Source: Paragordius varius (lineage: Eukaryota; Nematomorpha). From it: a stretch of 64,000 bases of DNA. The stretch lies in assembly GCA_964247055.1 (NCBI GenBank), contig OZ176051.1, positions 12,462,001-12,526,000 on the forward strand. Direction: 5' to 3'. The position numbers and the translations under genes are program-made. The notes under the pieces are model-generated. The model made no database searches. It was not told the origin of the DNA and saw only the letters and a program-made list of their open reading frames with translations. Shown here one piece after another: positions 1-11,897 of the stretch (positions are counted from its first letter, which is position 1; each line of letters begins with the position of its first letter).

Positions 1-153
1 AATTACTTATATTTATTTGCATTTTTAAAAAATATTGTCAAAAATTAAGATAAAACCATAAAGATATATATATTTTATATTAATAATAAGTTATATGAGC
101 CCGAAAACGCATAATTTATTTTTAGGGTGAATTTGAATTGTAAATGGTATATT
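1..153. repeat. Inverted-repeat element family B, cut by left edge
   Basis: The right part of a small inverted-repeat element. It ends in the terminus shared by the other family B copies (about 23533, 27106, 32863, 33722 and 39583): a GGGTGAATTTGAATTG motif followed by TAAATGGTATAT. The core (AGATATAT, then AATAATAAGTTATATGAG) matches the cores of the copies at 33722 and 39583. The left terminus is outside the window. It lies beyond the last visible MTAP exon, probably in an MTAP intron. Confidence 0.7.
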
Positions 154-458
154 TCTAATAAATGTTCAGTATATGCGTTTTAATTTAAAAGTATCCTCAT
201 CATTAAGTAATATCGTATGTGCAAACATTTGAAACATAAATTGTTTAAATGTTTAATCATTATTATCATGGAGTAACAATAATACTGCTGATAAAATTAA
301 CATACTTTTTTCATAAATTTCGCTCTAAGTAAGCGTTTTAAACTACAATGCATTATCTTTGTTTTATATCAAATTAATGTCCCATATTTTTTTTGTATGA
401 AATTTAGGATACTCTCTTTCTTAATTAAAATAAAATTTTAAATAACACATATACTCAC

Positions 459-3400
459 CTCTGGACATAGTGTCATATTAATAACGTGGGCGCCCCACCA
501 ATTGTACATTTTGCTTTCGGCCCGAGTCGAATACCGCGGCCCATCTATCGTTATAGCTGTTCCTTTGGAATGGAATGAAAATTCCAATTCTTTAGCGCAT
601 TGTTTGAAAACCTGATAAGTTTAATTTAAAATATAAATAAACGTAAATAATAATAAATGCCACCATATTTACACTCTAAAACGTTTTGATTTTAACATAT
701 ACCCTAAATGATTGTAATTGTGAAGTGTGATTAAGAGTGTAATCAATTTTTATCCCTATTAATCTTTTCACAACCTAAAACCATTGGTTACATTTAAATA
801 AAAATTTATAATTACCTATAAGAAAACATTTTATTTTTATTATTACAATTTTTACTGTGTCTGTTTATGATATATTAGTCTGTCATATTTAGGAATAACT
901 TAGTTTTTAGAAACAAGCGCATAGAGCCGGCCCTCAGAAAATAATTTATGACTTCAAACCAAGTTTTTAAGGATGTTATTAAAACATAAAATATGAATTT
1001 TTATCGACTACTAAATAATTTGGAAAATTACCTTATTATTATAAAAAACTGAGATATAAATTCCCTGCATTAAAAGATATAAATACAGTAGATAGTGTCA
1101 TGCATTAGCTTTCAGAATATAAACTTGGAGACGCCATATAAGACAGATAAATATCAAAAAAATTTGGTAAACGTTATTCGGTTAAAAAATATATACTGAC
1201 ATTTATTAATTTTTTATAGCATGTAGTGAGATGGTTAAATTTTTTTATAGTATATTATTATATATAGGCAAGGGAGAATCAAATAACAACAGATTAATAT
1301 TATGTCATAAATATGAGAAAATTATTATAATGCAAAAATTATATATATATCAAATCAAATTTGTGTTAATTTAATTATGATACACGTTAATTTTTTTAGC
1401 AAAAAATATGGGCCTAATTTCATTTAAAAGCTTTGAAATTAATTTTATTTTGACAATGCCAGCCAAAGTAATTTTAATTTTAAATTAGTTTTTTGTTAAA
1501 CTAATGTCAAACAAATTCAAGATTTTCCAAAAAATTAACCCTACAAAAATAATCTGTCAAATACTTAAATCAACAAATGAAAGCAGGTCTCATCCTCCCA
1601 ACTTTAAAACATTATAATTCCATTCTGAATATTATATATAACTGATATAAGCAATTTTAATTGGCGTAATAATAAGAAAGGTTCAAAGCTAGTCGGATTA
1701 TTGAAAAAAAAGTGTCACAATTTTGTGTAAATATTTTTTTTATATTTTCAGTTTAATTCTGTCAAATTTTATTTTTTTTATTCCATAGAGAGTTTATATG
1801 TTCGATTCTGTAAATTTACCATATTATCACGTTAAAATTATATCTTATCTCAATAAAAAGGCTAATGCATCCATTAAAGTTTTAATAATTTAAATATTTT
1901 ATACTTAAGGCGTTATTATTCAGATGGTTAACTAAATTTTGACATGCCTTTATTGTATAAAATAGTAAATTTTGATTAAATGGCGAATTTTTTTAAAGCT
2001 CATCAGATATTAGTAAGAAATTTGTATTTCAATTATTCTAACATATTCTCCATCTTTTTAAGAAAAAATGTAATTAATTAATTAAATAATTATAATTTTT
2101 ATTATTAATATTTTACCATTAGACATATGAACCAATTCTGTATGAGTTATCTATCCATCATATTTTGCTAATATTGACTATTATTTTAAAGTTAATCAAT
2201 CTCAAGTGGCTTTAATCTTGATGGTTATCATTTTCAAAAATATATAATGGTTTTATGGTTTCCAAAATATATTAAATAAAAATGAATAATCAATCACCAA
2301 TCAAATGTAAATCAAACTTTTTTCCAATATCTTTTATAACGTTTTTTTTATTACGAACCATTTTTGTATCGTTTGCACTAATATTTTGAAATTAGTATAT
2401 ATATCGAATGAATAATATAGGAATGATCTTAATTGTGTTTTGTTAATATTAAAATTTTCCGCACCAAAGTTAATAATAGAAAATGGATACCTAACACATA
2501 TAAAAATTTTGTGCTTTTGTAAATATAAGTCCTTCACAGGTTTTTTCAATTTAGAAAATTAAAATTATTCAGTTGTTGTTGATATTAATAATGCTAAAAG
2601 TGTGAATCATTTAAGCTATGATATTTCAACTGGAAGAAAAACCCATAATATGATTAAATTAAGGAAATTATCTCTAATTCACAATAATAAAACCATATTT
2701 GACACTTTATTTATTTATAAAAAAAAGCATTATAAATGTATAAAAATTTTCAGATTACCGTGTGGTATGGAGTTACAATTAAATAATTTTGGCTATATCT
2801 TATTAGTAATATAATGATAACGCGATTAATCATTCATTTTTATAACGTTTTAAGTCAATGTAAACATTATTCATTATATTTTTCATTAGCCTCAAATTTC
2901 ATTGTTGTCCTTAAATTATGAGATAATTCGATTGCCATTTATGTAGTAGAGTTGGAACCCCGAAACTATGCAATTTTTCCATCATCACTGTCAGTCTTGG
3001 GCAGGTGAGTGTTAAAGCCTTCATATGTCTCCGGATACAATTTAAGTCCTTAACCATTAATACAAAAAAAGGAAAAAAGAGACTATAAACTATATATATT
3101 TATGTACCAATGATAAGATTTTGCTTATTTGCTCTTTCAAGAAATATCTGCCTGATGAATTATGTTAAAAGATCAGTTACATAAAAAATTTGATCTTATT
3201 AGTATTGAAGAAATGAGTATTGGGACAAAGAAGTATTGATTGATTTATGAACATCATCAAAGGTATGAAAAACAGATTTTGTGAATATATAATCCTGAGG
3301 AAAACATTAAATCGTGCTTAGCCTCAAAACAATGACCGATATGAGACCGCTTGGGTTCCATTATTTGATAGCTAAATCAATTACCAATGAAAAACATAAT

Positions 3401-6400
3401 TCCTTCCAAAAATATTTTAACCGATTATTTCAATGTATTTTGACGAATACAATCTATCAGGCAGATATATTATGAGAGCAAATCACCGAAATCGTATCAT
3501 TGAACAATTTTATCTTACACAAATGGCAATCGAATTATAATAGTTCCTTTAGAGAGCAATAAAAAATATAGTGAATAGTGTAAGGTGTGTGGACATCAAA
3601 ATCCTACCTCCACCTCCACGTGGTGATGTCCGGAAACTTACACCATGTGTAAGGCCAACGGAGAAGGTCGATTTGAGAAAATCGTAGTCTTTTTAGACAT
3701 TCTCTAGCCTGGTGCAGCGAATAAGGTACCCTCACCTCTGAGTTAAAGGGGTTGGTTTATAAGGGCATATAATCCGTAAAACCTTGCCTCAAATTACAAA
3801 ACCATGAAGAAACGACTTACAAAAATGATTGATGATAATAAAACCTCTATTTCAAAACGAAATTTTAATTTTAATATAAATGATAATATATATTATGATA
3901 ATGCTAAATACAAATTACATAAATAATAGAAATAAAAATAATTCTAAAACAATAATAAATAAACCAGGTACAAATGAACAACCAAAAATAAAAATAAGAT
4001 ACAATAATCTAAATAAAAACTTCAAATCTATATCGGAACCATTTAAAATTGGCTCTTGGAATGTTGGAACAATGGTTAATAAGCAATGGCTGGTAATAGA
4101 TACGGTGCGAAACTTAGATTTAAACATATGCTGTTTACAAGAAACTCGATATAAAAATGCAGGTATAAAACACTTTGATGGTTATTCATTACTATACCAA
4201 GGTGGGAACAAAGGACAATCTGGCGTCGCTATAATGATGAAAGAAACACATCGACAAAACCTAATTACCGTGACCCGTCACAGTGATAGAATTATTCAAG
4301 CTAGAATGATATACAACAAATTGATCCTCAATATTATTTCCGTATATGCACCCCAAAAAGGCTTGCCCGATAAATGCAAGCTGGATTTTTGGGATCAGCT
4401 CTATCAAATATGTTCCAATATACCCGAAACAGACTGTATAATGATTGGAGGAGATTTAAATGCACATGTTGGAAGCAGCGAAGGTTTTTCTGGTATACAT
4501 GGAGGATACAACTTTGATAATCGGGACAAAGAAGGAGAAAATGTCTTAGAATTCTGTGCAGCTCAGCGACTACAGTTAGCAAACACTTTATTCACCAAAA
4601 GCAAAAATAAACTGATTACATACACTTCTGGCAATAATAATACAACAATAGACTACATCCTAACTAGCCAACACATTCGAAAATATCTGGTAAATACAAC
4701 CACTTATAACTCTGAAACACAGCATAAAGTTTTAACATCAATTTTCAAATTTAACTCAAGGCCTTTTAATCATAGAACCAAACCTAAACTTAATATACAC
4801 AAGTTTAAAAAACCTGATATAATGAATAATTTCAAAAAGTCGCTTAACTTAAACATTGATAATCTTGACGTTGAAGACTCCTGGCAAAGTCTAAGAAGCA
4901 ATACGATTGAAAATGTAGAAAAATGGTGTGGTAGAAGAAAGAGCAAAGCCCAAAAGAAATGGTGGTGGGACGATGCAATTAAGCCATTACTTAAAGAAAA
5001 GGCGCGTTTGTATAAAAAATGGAAGAAATCGAAAACAGAAAACGACAAAACTGAGTATTATAAATACAACAAAAAGGTTCAAAAGGAAATTAATAAATTA
5101 ATGAATGAAAAGGCTAAAGATACTGCCGATAAATTGGAAAAGGAAATCCAAAATAATAAAATTTTTAAACATATGAAACTTTACAATAATAACAAAAAAG
5201 ATATACCAACGATTAAATGTATAAAAGATAATAATAATAATTTACAAATACAACCAGAATTAATTAAATCGATATGGCAAAAATATATGGAGCAAAATCT
5301 AAACACCCCTTTAACACCCATAATAAATTCTGACCGAGATCCCTGTTGTGGCCCATTAAATACATTCACAATACAAGAAATTGAGATTGCTTTAGACCAA
5401 ATGAAATCAAACAAGGCTTCGGGCCCTAGTGAACTATGTTTTGATATCATTAAATTAATACCCAATATAACCATGCTTCTAACAAATTTATTTAACAAAA
5501 TAATAGTTGAAATGAAAATACCCAAAGATTGGGAAAAAAGCATTATATTTCCCATTTTCAAAAATAAAGGAGATATCCTAACCTGTTCCTCATACAGGCC
5601 CTTAAAACTTCTTGAACATGGGTTAAAAATTTTTGAAATGTGCCTCAAAAATCGTATCGTCCAGCTCATATCAATTAATCCAATGCAATTCGCCTTTTCA
5701 GCGGGCAAAAGCACAATCGATCCAATTTTCCTACTCAGACAATTACAAGATAAATACCGAGCAAAAGGTCGTAAACTATTCCACCTTTTTGTCGATTTAG
5801 AAAAGGCTTACGACTCAGTACCTAGAGCACTAATAATAGAATCACTGCGCTACAACAACGTAGATGAATATACCATTAAGTTAATTATGTTAATCTACAC
5901 TAACTCAATCAGTTGTGTTCTTACTCCTGTTGGGAATTCAGAGTATTTTAGTATAAATACTGGGCTGCATCAGGGATCTGTCCTTAGCCCACTTCTTTTT
6001 ATAGCTATAATTGATTACATAACAAAAGATATGAGAGAAGGTCTGCCTTATGAAATTCTTTATGCAGACGACCTCATAATCACTGCAGAAGATATTTCAA
6101 TACTCGAAAATAAATATCTTATATGGTCAAAACAATTACATAAATACGGTCTTAAAATCAATACAAACAAAACTAAAATTCTAATCACAGGAGATGAACA
6201 TAAAACTATAAAGTTCCCATGCCCAGTGTGCTCCACTGAGGTAAAACTAAACTCACTTTGTTGTACAAAATGCAGAAATTGGGTCCATAAAAAATGTTCC
6301 AACATAAAAGGAAAGTTAATTAATAATAATAATTTCATCTGCATACCATGTGCTTCATCAATACCACAGCCAATATCGAATCCACGTACTATAAACTTTA

Positions 6401-9146
6401 ATGGAGATAAACTAGAAGTGGTAACATCTTTCCCATATCTGGGCGATTATATAGCATCTGATGGTTCTTTGAGGGATGCCATTTCTCATAGAATCAGACA
6501 AGGATGGGCCAAATTCAATCAATTAAAATATATTTTAACTAATAAAAATATCAAATCGAATCACAAGATAAAGATTTACAAAATGGGAATAAGACCAGCT
6601 ATGACATACGCTACAGAAACCTGGGCCCTTACAGCAACAGACCTAAATAGACTTACTAGAGCTGAAAATCACATGCTCAAAATCTGCAACAATAATTTTG
6701 ATAATACCATAGAAGAAGATGAACCCATAGCTTTATTCATCCAGCGCAATCGATTGCGATATTACGGACATATTCAACGTATGAATTCCGATAACTGGGT
6801 CCAAAAAATACAACATTTAAATATACCCGGCCCAAACAGAAAAGGCCGCCCTAAGCTCACATGGTCCAAACAGCTGACCCAAGATCTATCACACTTCAAT
6901 ATTGAACACGAACAAGTCTTTGATAGGACATTGTTCAGGAAGTTGGTGCATGGAAACCCCAGATACCCTGGGACCTAAAATGAATGGATGGATGGATGGA
7001 TGTAAGGTGTGTAAAGATATACATGGATTAAAGGGTAACAAAAATTTGAGTAAGTATACATGTTAATTATTGCCAAATAGTAAATACAACAAAGGGCAGT
7101 ATTATTGGCTAATTTAATGATAAAAAAAGAAAAAAATAACTATAAGCCAATTATACTCCCCTTTGTTGTATTTACTATTTGGTAATAATTAATAACTTTC
7201 TAGCAATATACTTATTCATACTACAATTTGCGCAATGTGTTGTTTTTATATGTCAATTCAAATACTAAGTAAGGATATAGGCTTAGGCATTATTAATTAA
7301 GAATTATTTAAACAATATATTTGTAATAACCTTTTAGATATTTTAGTTTTTAGTATTATATAGCGTTAAAACCCTATTACTTTATAAAATTCATGCTTCC
7401 AACTATTAAAATTTATAAAGGCTTTTATAACCCCCCAAAAACACTATGTATACACAGTAAAAATATAAAAACATCCAGCTAACATTGGAATTATTTACAT
7501 ATAAATATTTTTTCCTAAACTTTAAAAATAAACTAAGAGGACAAATTTTATAAAATAATTGATTGTTTATATTTTTTATTGTTAAAAATATAAGGTTTAT
7601 AAATTTTAAACAAAAACCACCACCATTAATAAAAACATGCCTTTTACCGCATATAAAACCAATAAATTTTGTTATGTACCAAGAGGATATGTATCTTACA
7701 TATATAAAAAAATCAATATATTTTCTAGGAAATTAAAGTTTTAAACTAAAACCATTATTTTACAATATACATTCCCATAATAATATAGCAATCATAATTA
7801 TAATAATTAATTTTAAGGCAGAGATGGAAAAATATAAAATTATCATAAAAAATGAATAATTTTTATGATGAAACCTCTCTAGTTTTTGGACAAAACGGTT
7901 CCGCTAAGGGGAAATGCAAGACTCCAGTTTTATCATGACCTTGATAAAAGGTACTGATACGTTGGGTCGTCCTAATAATAAATGTTACAAGAAATTTGTA
8001 AAGACTAAGTTTTTCTCCCTTAGAAATCCAAATATATACAACTGTAAAGAAAAAATATGGCAAATTTTTTTGAAATGACATCTGTTATAACTTATTAGTT
8101 TAAATCATGGTAGTGCAATCAATTGTACATTTTTCAATTAAATTAAATGGTAAATGGGAAATAAGTTAAAAAAAGTATATGTGTTGTCTTTTGAAAAAAA
8201 TAATTGTCATAATGTTTTTACTATATTTTATGTCAATAATATTAATTTTTAATACTCGATCTAACCACCTTTGTAAATGCAATAGAAATGAAATAAAAGC
8301 TTATATAACCAAAGAGTAAAAAGGGTTATAAATTGTTGATTGAATTTAATTTATGAAAAACCATATTTTTTAATAAAAATCAGGTTATTTTATGAGCGAT
8401 TTCCTCACACACATATACATATATAAGCCGAATCCACAATCCTCATAAAGGTGTAAAAAAAGAATTATTATCACCGCAACTTAAATACTTTGAAAAAATT
8501 ATTTATATAAGTTGTTTATTCAATAGAATTTATCCCTTATACGATAACCTTAAAAACCAATTAAAATTTGGCATTGATAAAGAGATTTAGGCATTAATTA
8601 TTCATTAATTAATAATTTAAATATCTTTGTCGTATAAAAATCTCATGACTCTTATAATAAAATTTTAAAATCAAGTTGAACAAAATTGAATAATTAGTAA
8701 ACATATAACCTATCAATAAATTGGTCAATAAAAACGAGTTGTCCTGGTTTTATATTATCTTGCAAAGAACCACAAGCAGAAGAAACAATCACATGAGTAC
8801 ATCCTTGCATACGGAGAGCAAAAATATTGGCTCGATAATTTATGTATGATGGTGGGATGTTATGTTCCTTCCCATGCCTGTTTTACATAATATATAGTAA
8901 ATTTGTTTTTAAAAAAAAGGCCTACTACAAAAAGAATAATGGCAATTAAAAAACCTGGGCAGCAATACGCAATCCACTCCACAGATTTTCCCAACCGTTA
9001 AATCATCCGAAGGTTTGCCAAAAGGCGTATCGACGGAAATAACTTTTTTATCTTGGATCAAAGTTGCATCATCCAACCCAGAGCCACATATAAGACCAAT
9101 CTTTTAATAAAAACTGAAAAGAAACTTTTATTGGTATTTGGGTCAT
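459..9146 (-). CDS. MTAP: S-methyl-5'-thioadenosine phosphorylase (3' end beyond window)
   Basis: MTAP cleaves methylthioadenosine phosphorolytically to adenine and methylthioribose-1-phosphate in methionine/polyamine salvage. Five exons are read on the minus strand: 9126-9146, 8955-9100, 8710-8877, 7875-7971 and 459-611 (195 codons in one continuous frame). Family landmarks in order: [18 protein letters not shown] (N-terminal nucleoside phosphorylase strand), [78 protein letters not shown] and [12 protein letters not shown]. The start gives an N-terminus a few residues shorter than the human protein, with the [10 protein letters not shown] block directly after. Intron 1 (9101-9125) is only 25 nt. 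Intron 4 (612-7874) is 7.3 kb and holds a LINE in the opposite orientation. The last part of the protein (about 80 residues in human) lies left of the window. The family call is very secure; intron ends are inferred. Confidence 0.93.
2915..3543. repeat. Fold-back (long inverted repeat) element
   Basis: Outer arms: ATAATTCGATTGCCATTT at 2923-2940 is an exact inverted match to 3521-3538. Further in, a GATATTTCTTGAAAGAGC-type stretch near 3133-3155 pairs imperfectly with 3450-3478 (shared CTGCCTGAT/ATCAGGCAG), and TACCAATGATAAG near 3106 pairs with ATCGTATCATTG near 3492. It resembles a non-autonomous inverted-repeat transposon with no coding capacity. It lies in MTAP intron 4, just left of the LINE. 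Confidence 0.6.
3591..7000 (+). mobile_element. Full-length RTE-like non-LTR retrotransposon (LINE)
   Basis: A 3.4-kb element bounded by the 12-bp target-site duplication TGTAAGGTGTGT at 3579-3590 and 7001-7012. A leader of about 290 bp with higher G+C precedes one uninterrupted ORF (3880-6978). The 3' end is a short tandem GGAT repeat (about 6983-7000), a tail type common in RTE-clade LINEs. No long poly(A) tail and no LTRs are seen. An open ORF, intact ends and an exact duplication point to a recent, possibly competent copy. It sits in MTAP intron 4, antisense to that gene. The RTE-clade label is an inference from size, single ORF and tail. Confidence 0.88.
3880..6978 (+). CDS. LINE polyprotein: APE endonuclease, reverse transcriptase, zinc finger
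   Basis: A 1032-residue ORF. An apurinic-like endonuclease spans about residues 54-290 with [19 protein letters not shown] (catalytic Glu), GGDLNAHVG near residue 190 and TTIDYIL; the terminal SDH-type motif is altered to QHK. The reverse transcriptase follows: [11 protein letters not shown] near 570, motif [12 protein letters not shown] near 637, motif [14 protein letters not shown] and the catalytic YADDL near 728. After the palm there is a PHD/C4HC3-like cysteine cluster at about 780-827 (CPVC, CTKC, WVHKKC, CIPC). The C-terminal region has [28 protein letters not shown] and GRPKLTW. Met1 is the first in-frame ATG; Met8 (3901) is equally possible. It would nick target DNA and prime reverse transcription of its own RNA. 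Confidence 0.9.
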   Translation: MIIYIMIMLNTNYINNRNKNNSKTIINKPGTNEQPKIKIRYNNLNKNFKSISEPFKIGSWNVGTMVNKQWLVIDTVRNLDLNICCLQETRYKNAGIKHFDGYSLLYQGGNKGQSGVAIMMKETHRQNLITVTRHSDRIIQARMIYNKLILNIISVYAPQKGLPDKCKLDFWDQLYQICSNIPETDCIMIGGDLNAHVGSSEGFSGIHGGYNFDNRDKEGENVLEFCAAQRLQLANTLFTKSKNKLITYTSGNNNTTIDYILTSQHIRKYLVNTTTYNSETQHKVLTSIFKFNSRPFNHRTKPKLNIHKFKKPDIMNNFKKSLNLNIDNLDVEDSWQSLRSNTIENVEKWCGRRKSKAQKKWWWDDAIKPLLKEKARLYKKWKKSKTENDKTEYYKYNKKVQKEINKLMNEKAKDTADKLEKEIQNNKIFKHMKLYNNNKKDIPTIKCIKDNNNNLQIQPELIKSIWQKYMEQNLNTPLTPIINSDRDPCCGPLNTFTIQEIEIALDQMKSNKASGPSELCFDIIKLIPNITMLLTNLFNKIIVEMKIPKDWEKSIIFPIFKNKGDILTCSSYRPLKLLEHGLKIFEMCLKNRIVQLISINPMQFAFSAGKSTIDPIFLLRQLQDKYRAKGRKLFHLFVDLEKAYDSVPRALIIESLRYNNVDEYTIKLIMLIYTNSISCVLTPVGNSEYFSINTGLHQGSVLSPLLFIAIIDYITKDMREGLPYEILYADDLIITAEDISILENKYLIWSKQLHKYGLKINTNKTKILITGDEHKTIKFPCPVCSTEVKLNSLCCTKCRNWVHKKCSNIKGKLINNNNFICIPCASSIPQPISNPRTINFNGDKLEVVTSFPYLGDYIASDGSLRDAISHRIRQGWAKFNQLKYILTNKNIKSNHKIKIYKMGIRPAMTYATETWALTATDLNRLTRAENHMLKICNNNFDNTIEEDEPIALFIQRNRLRYYGHIQRMNSDNWVQKIQHLNIPGPNRKGRPKLTWSKQLTQDLSHFNIEHEQVFDRTLFRKLVHGNPRYPGT
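7048..7219. repeat. Palindromic inverted-repeat element, family F copy 1
   Basis: An imperfect palindrome of about 170 bp. GAGTAAGTATACATG at the left pairs with ATATACTTATTC at the right, and TTGCCAAATAGTAAATACAA pairs with TTGTATTTACTATTTGGTAA. A relative lies at 35231-35438. It could fold into one long hairpin and has no coding content. MTAP intron 4. Confidence 0.7.
9101..9125 (-). other. 25-nt microintron (MTAP intron 1)
   Basis: On the minus strand it starts GTTTCT and ends TTAAAAG. Removing it joins MTQIPIK to IGLICGSG, which matches the MTAP N-terminus. If kept, the 25 nt shift the frame and a TGA follows within about 20 codons of the intron start. Both flanking exon ends are phase 0. 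Confidence 0.8.
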
Positions 9147-9259
9147 TTGAATTGAAGCGTTACAGCTGTTAATAGTAATCTGATATCTAGAATCTAAAAT
9201 TTTCCGTATAGATATATATTTATAATTGAAAATTGTATTAATATTTATTACAGGATGAA

Positions 9260-9815
9260 TTTAACACTTCAAATTGGGGTATCCAAATACCCCAGACTAA
9301 ATTTGAGTTGGGATTTTTAAAAACCTCAAGGAACCGGTCCCAATTTAAATTTATGCTTCTAGCCAAAATATCTAAATAAAATTTTGTTTTGAAAAAAAAG
9401 TTTTATGTCAAACTACTTCGACGCCATTTTTATTTTACAAAATATTTGCAAAATGTCGTCTTCATATAGTGTTAAAGGTAAAATTAAAGCTAATTTTTTA
9501 TTTAAATTACATCTACCATTGATAGAAATAGAAAAAGCGGTTAATTTTGTATTATTTTTCAATTTTACCATCGCACATATGTCACGTTGCCTAAATTTTA
9601 CCTTTCGGTTTTATCTTAAAATAAGTAATATGAAGTATTTTTGAATAAAATTTTTTATATATTTCGGTTTATTAATGTTATATAAGAGCAAAATTTTTCC
9701 ATAGTTTTGATTCCTCCATACTTTTTAAAGTATTTGATTTTAGACAGGCCTGGGGTATCCAACTACCCCAATTCGATCCGAAGGACTAAAATGAGTGTCT
9801 TGTATCCAAGTGTAA
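9260..9815 (+). repeat. Inverted-repeat element family A, copy 1
   Basis: It starts TTAACACTTC, then AATTGGGGTATCCAAATACC. It ends with CTGGGGTATCCAACTACCCC, then GTGTCTTGTATCCAAGTGT. The 10-bp outer termini are inverted; the two GGGGTATC...TACCCC blocks near each end are themselves short palindromes. Interior marker: CAAACTACTTCGACGCCATTT. No ORF of transposase size is present, so this is a non-autonomous element. Confidence 0.78.
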
Positions 9816-9845
9816 AAGAATAAATATGATTTTTAAATTAGTATG

Positions 9846-10190
9846 TGTGTAAAAAATTTTGACTTTAAGGGTTGAAAATTTTGACCATATAAACCCAAAT
9901 AACTTTTGCATCAAATTGATTTAAAAAAACTTCTTCCACTCGAAAGATAGTTTTACGCGCTTTTTTAAATCATATATGATACATTGCTCTATATCTAAAA
10001 CTTTTAATTTTGAAAATTTTGAGTTTAATGTTAAATCGGGGACAAAAAATATCAAACCCTAATAAAATAAATTTTTAGGTATTGGACCAATTTCTTTACA
10101 GATATACTCTTTAAGTACTTTAATGAAATAAAAATTTCCAAGAATGGCAGTTAAAAAAAGTCAAAATTTGTTGTTAGTGTTATGATGAAG
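9846..10190 (+). repeat. Repeat G, truncated copy
   Basis: This block shares extended similarity with 58785-59146 in the same orientation: GACCAT(A/T)TAAA(C/T)CCAAATAAC, TTTTGAGTTTAATGT, then AATCGGGG, AAGAATGGCAGTTAAAAAAAG and AAATTTGTTGT near the end. The left part of the full-length copy (58013 onward) is missing here. Confidence 0.6.
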
Positions 10191-11283
10191 CATATTGAGA
10201 TCGTTTATCTCAGTAGTTTTTTAAAATTATCAAGTTAAATATAGTCTCGGGTATTTAAATACCCCAATTTGAATAGATATGAATAGTAGGAATTATACTT
10301 CAAAAAAGTATGCATTTTTTAAAAATATTTTTTTGCCAAAATTTAGCATATTTTCAAAAAAATTTATGGCAGGTATTTCTACGTTTACTTTTAGCCCGTT
10401 TTAGAGGAGAAGAAAATTTTTAGTCTGAGCCCACATCTACAAACCAAAATATGATAAAAATTTTGTTTTGGTTTCTAGTATTTAAGATTATATTTTGGTG
10501 ATTTTGGAATGAAGCTTTAACCTTTAAAAAAAATATTAGAAAAAATATCGTGGAATTTTGCAATTTTTTGATATTGGATTTAGCAATAAATTGTAATAGC
10601 CTCTTAATACAATCGTGAAGGCCAAAACCAAAAGCACCCTGATAATTCTGTTAAACATTTCGATCAGAATGTATTTATTTCATCAGGATAATTTTTCATG
10701 ACCCCTTATTTTGTAGACTGTGTAATTAATGATGATGAACATTTTTTACAAATGAAAATTATATTTGTAAATTTTTATCGTCCACGATGTCTGGTTAATT
10801 TAAATATTCTTTTCATCAGATATTTATTTAAAATTGGCAAACAGTTATTCTCATATAGGTTGATAATATGTTTATCGTCACATATATATATAGATATTTA
10901 TCTATTATCTTTAAAAATATTTTCTAGCGTTTTTACCAGGCTCCATAAAATACGGTCCGAAATCATGCTAAAAAAATTTAGAGGAGTATTTATTTATGAT
11001 TTTTTTTGTCTAAACACTTTAATACATTTTGGGTAGTTTTCTCTTCCAGGCAATAATTATCTGAAAAAGTATTTACATATGAACGAAATATATGTAAAGC
11101 CTTTTAAGCGCATACTTGGAAAAATTTATAAAAAATTTAAAAATTACTCCTTAGTCATATTTTTGGTAATTTATATTATAGATATTACGACAAATAAAAT
11201 TACGATTAAAAAATGCAAATTGATAACTTTGGAGAGCTTTGAGACTACATTCCAACACTCGTATTTTATAAATCAGCTGTCTA

Positions 11284-11876
11284 TTTAACACTTCGATTCA
11301 AATTGGGGTATCTAAATACCCCAGACTAAATTTAAATTAAAATTTTTAAAAAACTACTGAAAGAAACGGTCCCAATTTAAATTTATGCTTCTATCCTGAT
11401 AAATATTATATAAATATGCCAAAACATCTTGATAAAATTTTGTTTTGAAAAAAAAGTTCCATCTCAAACTACTTCGACGCCATTTTGTTTTTACAAAAAA
11501 TTTGCAAAATATCGTCTTCATTTAATTTTAAGGGTAAAACTAAAGCTTATTTTTTATATAAATTACATCTAACATTGATAGAAATAGAAAAATCTATTTA
11601 TTTTGTATTATTTTTCAATTTTACCATTGCACGCATGTCACGATGACGAAATTTTTACCTTTCAGTTTTAGCTTAAAATAAGTAATATCAAGTATTTTTG
11701 AATAAAATTTTTTATATATTTCCGTTTATTAATGTTATATAAGTGCAAAATTCTGCCATGGTTTCGATTGCTTCCATATTTTTTAAAGTATTTGATTTTA
11801 AACAGGCCTGGGGTATCCAACTACCCCAATTTGAATCGAAGGACTAAAATGAGTGTGTTGTATCCAAGTGTTAAAT
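11284..11876 (+). repeat. Inverted-repeat element family A, copy 2
   Basis: The best-preserved full-length copy, about 593 bp, from TTTAACACTTCGATTCAAAT to TGTATCCAAGTGTTAAA. Its interior closely follows copy 1, including CTACTTCGACGCCATTTTG. Copy 3 starts only about 20 bp downstream, so two copies sit nearly in tandem. Confidence 0.8.
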
Positions 11877-11897
11877 GGTATTTCGTAGCTGTGCCAA

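Noticed and set aside
5181..5714. 177-codon frame antisense to the LINE ORF
   Set aside because: A shadow frame within the reverse transcriptase; no motif of its own.
7863..8081. 72-codon frame starting [11 protein letters not shown] taken as its own small protein
   Set aside because: Only its second half ([11 protein letters not shown] to CPKTRE) is meaningful: it is MTAP exon 4 preceded by intron.
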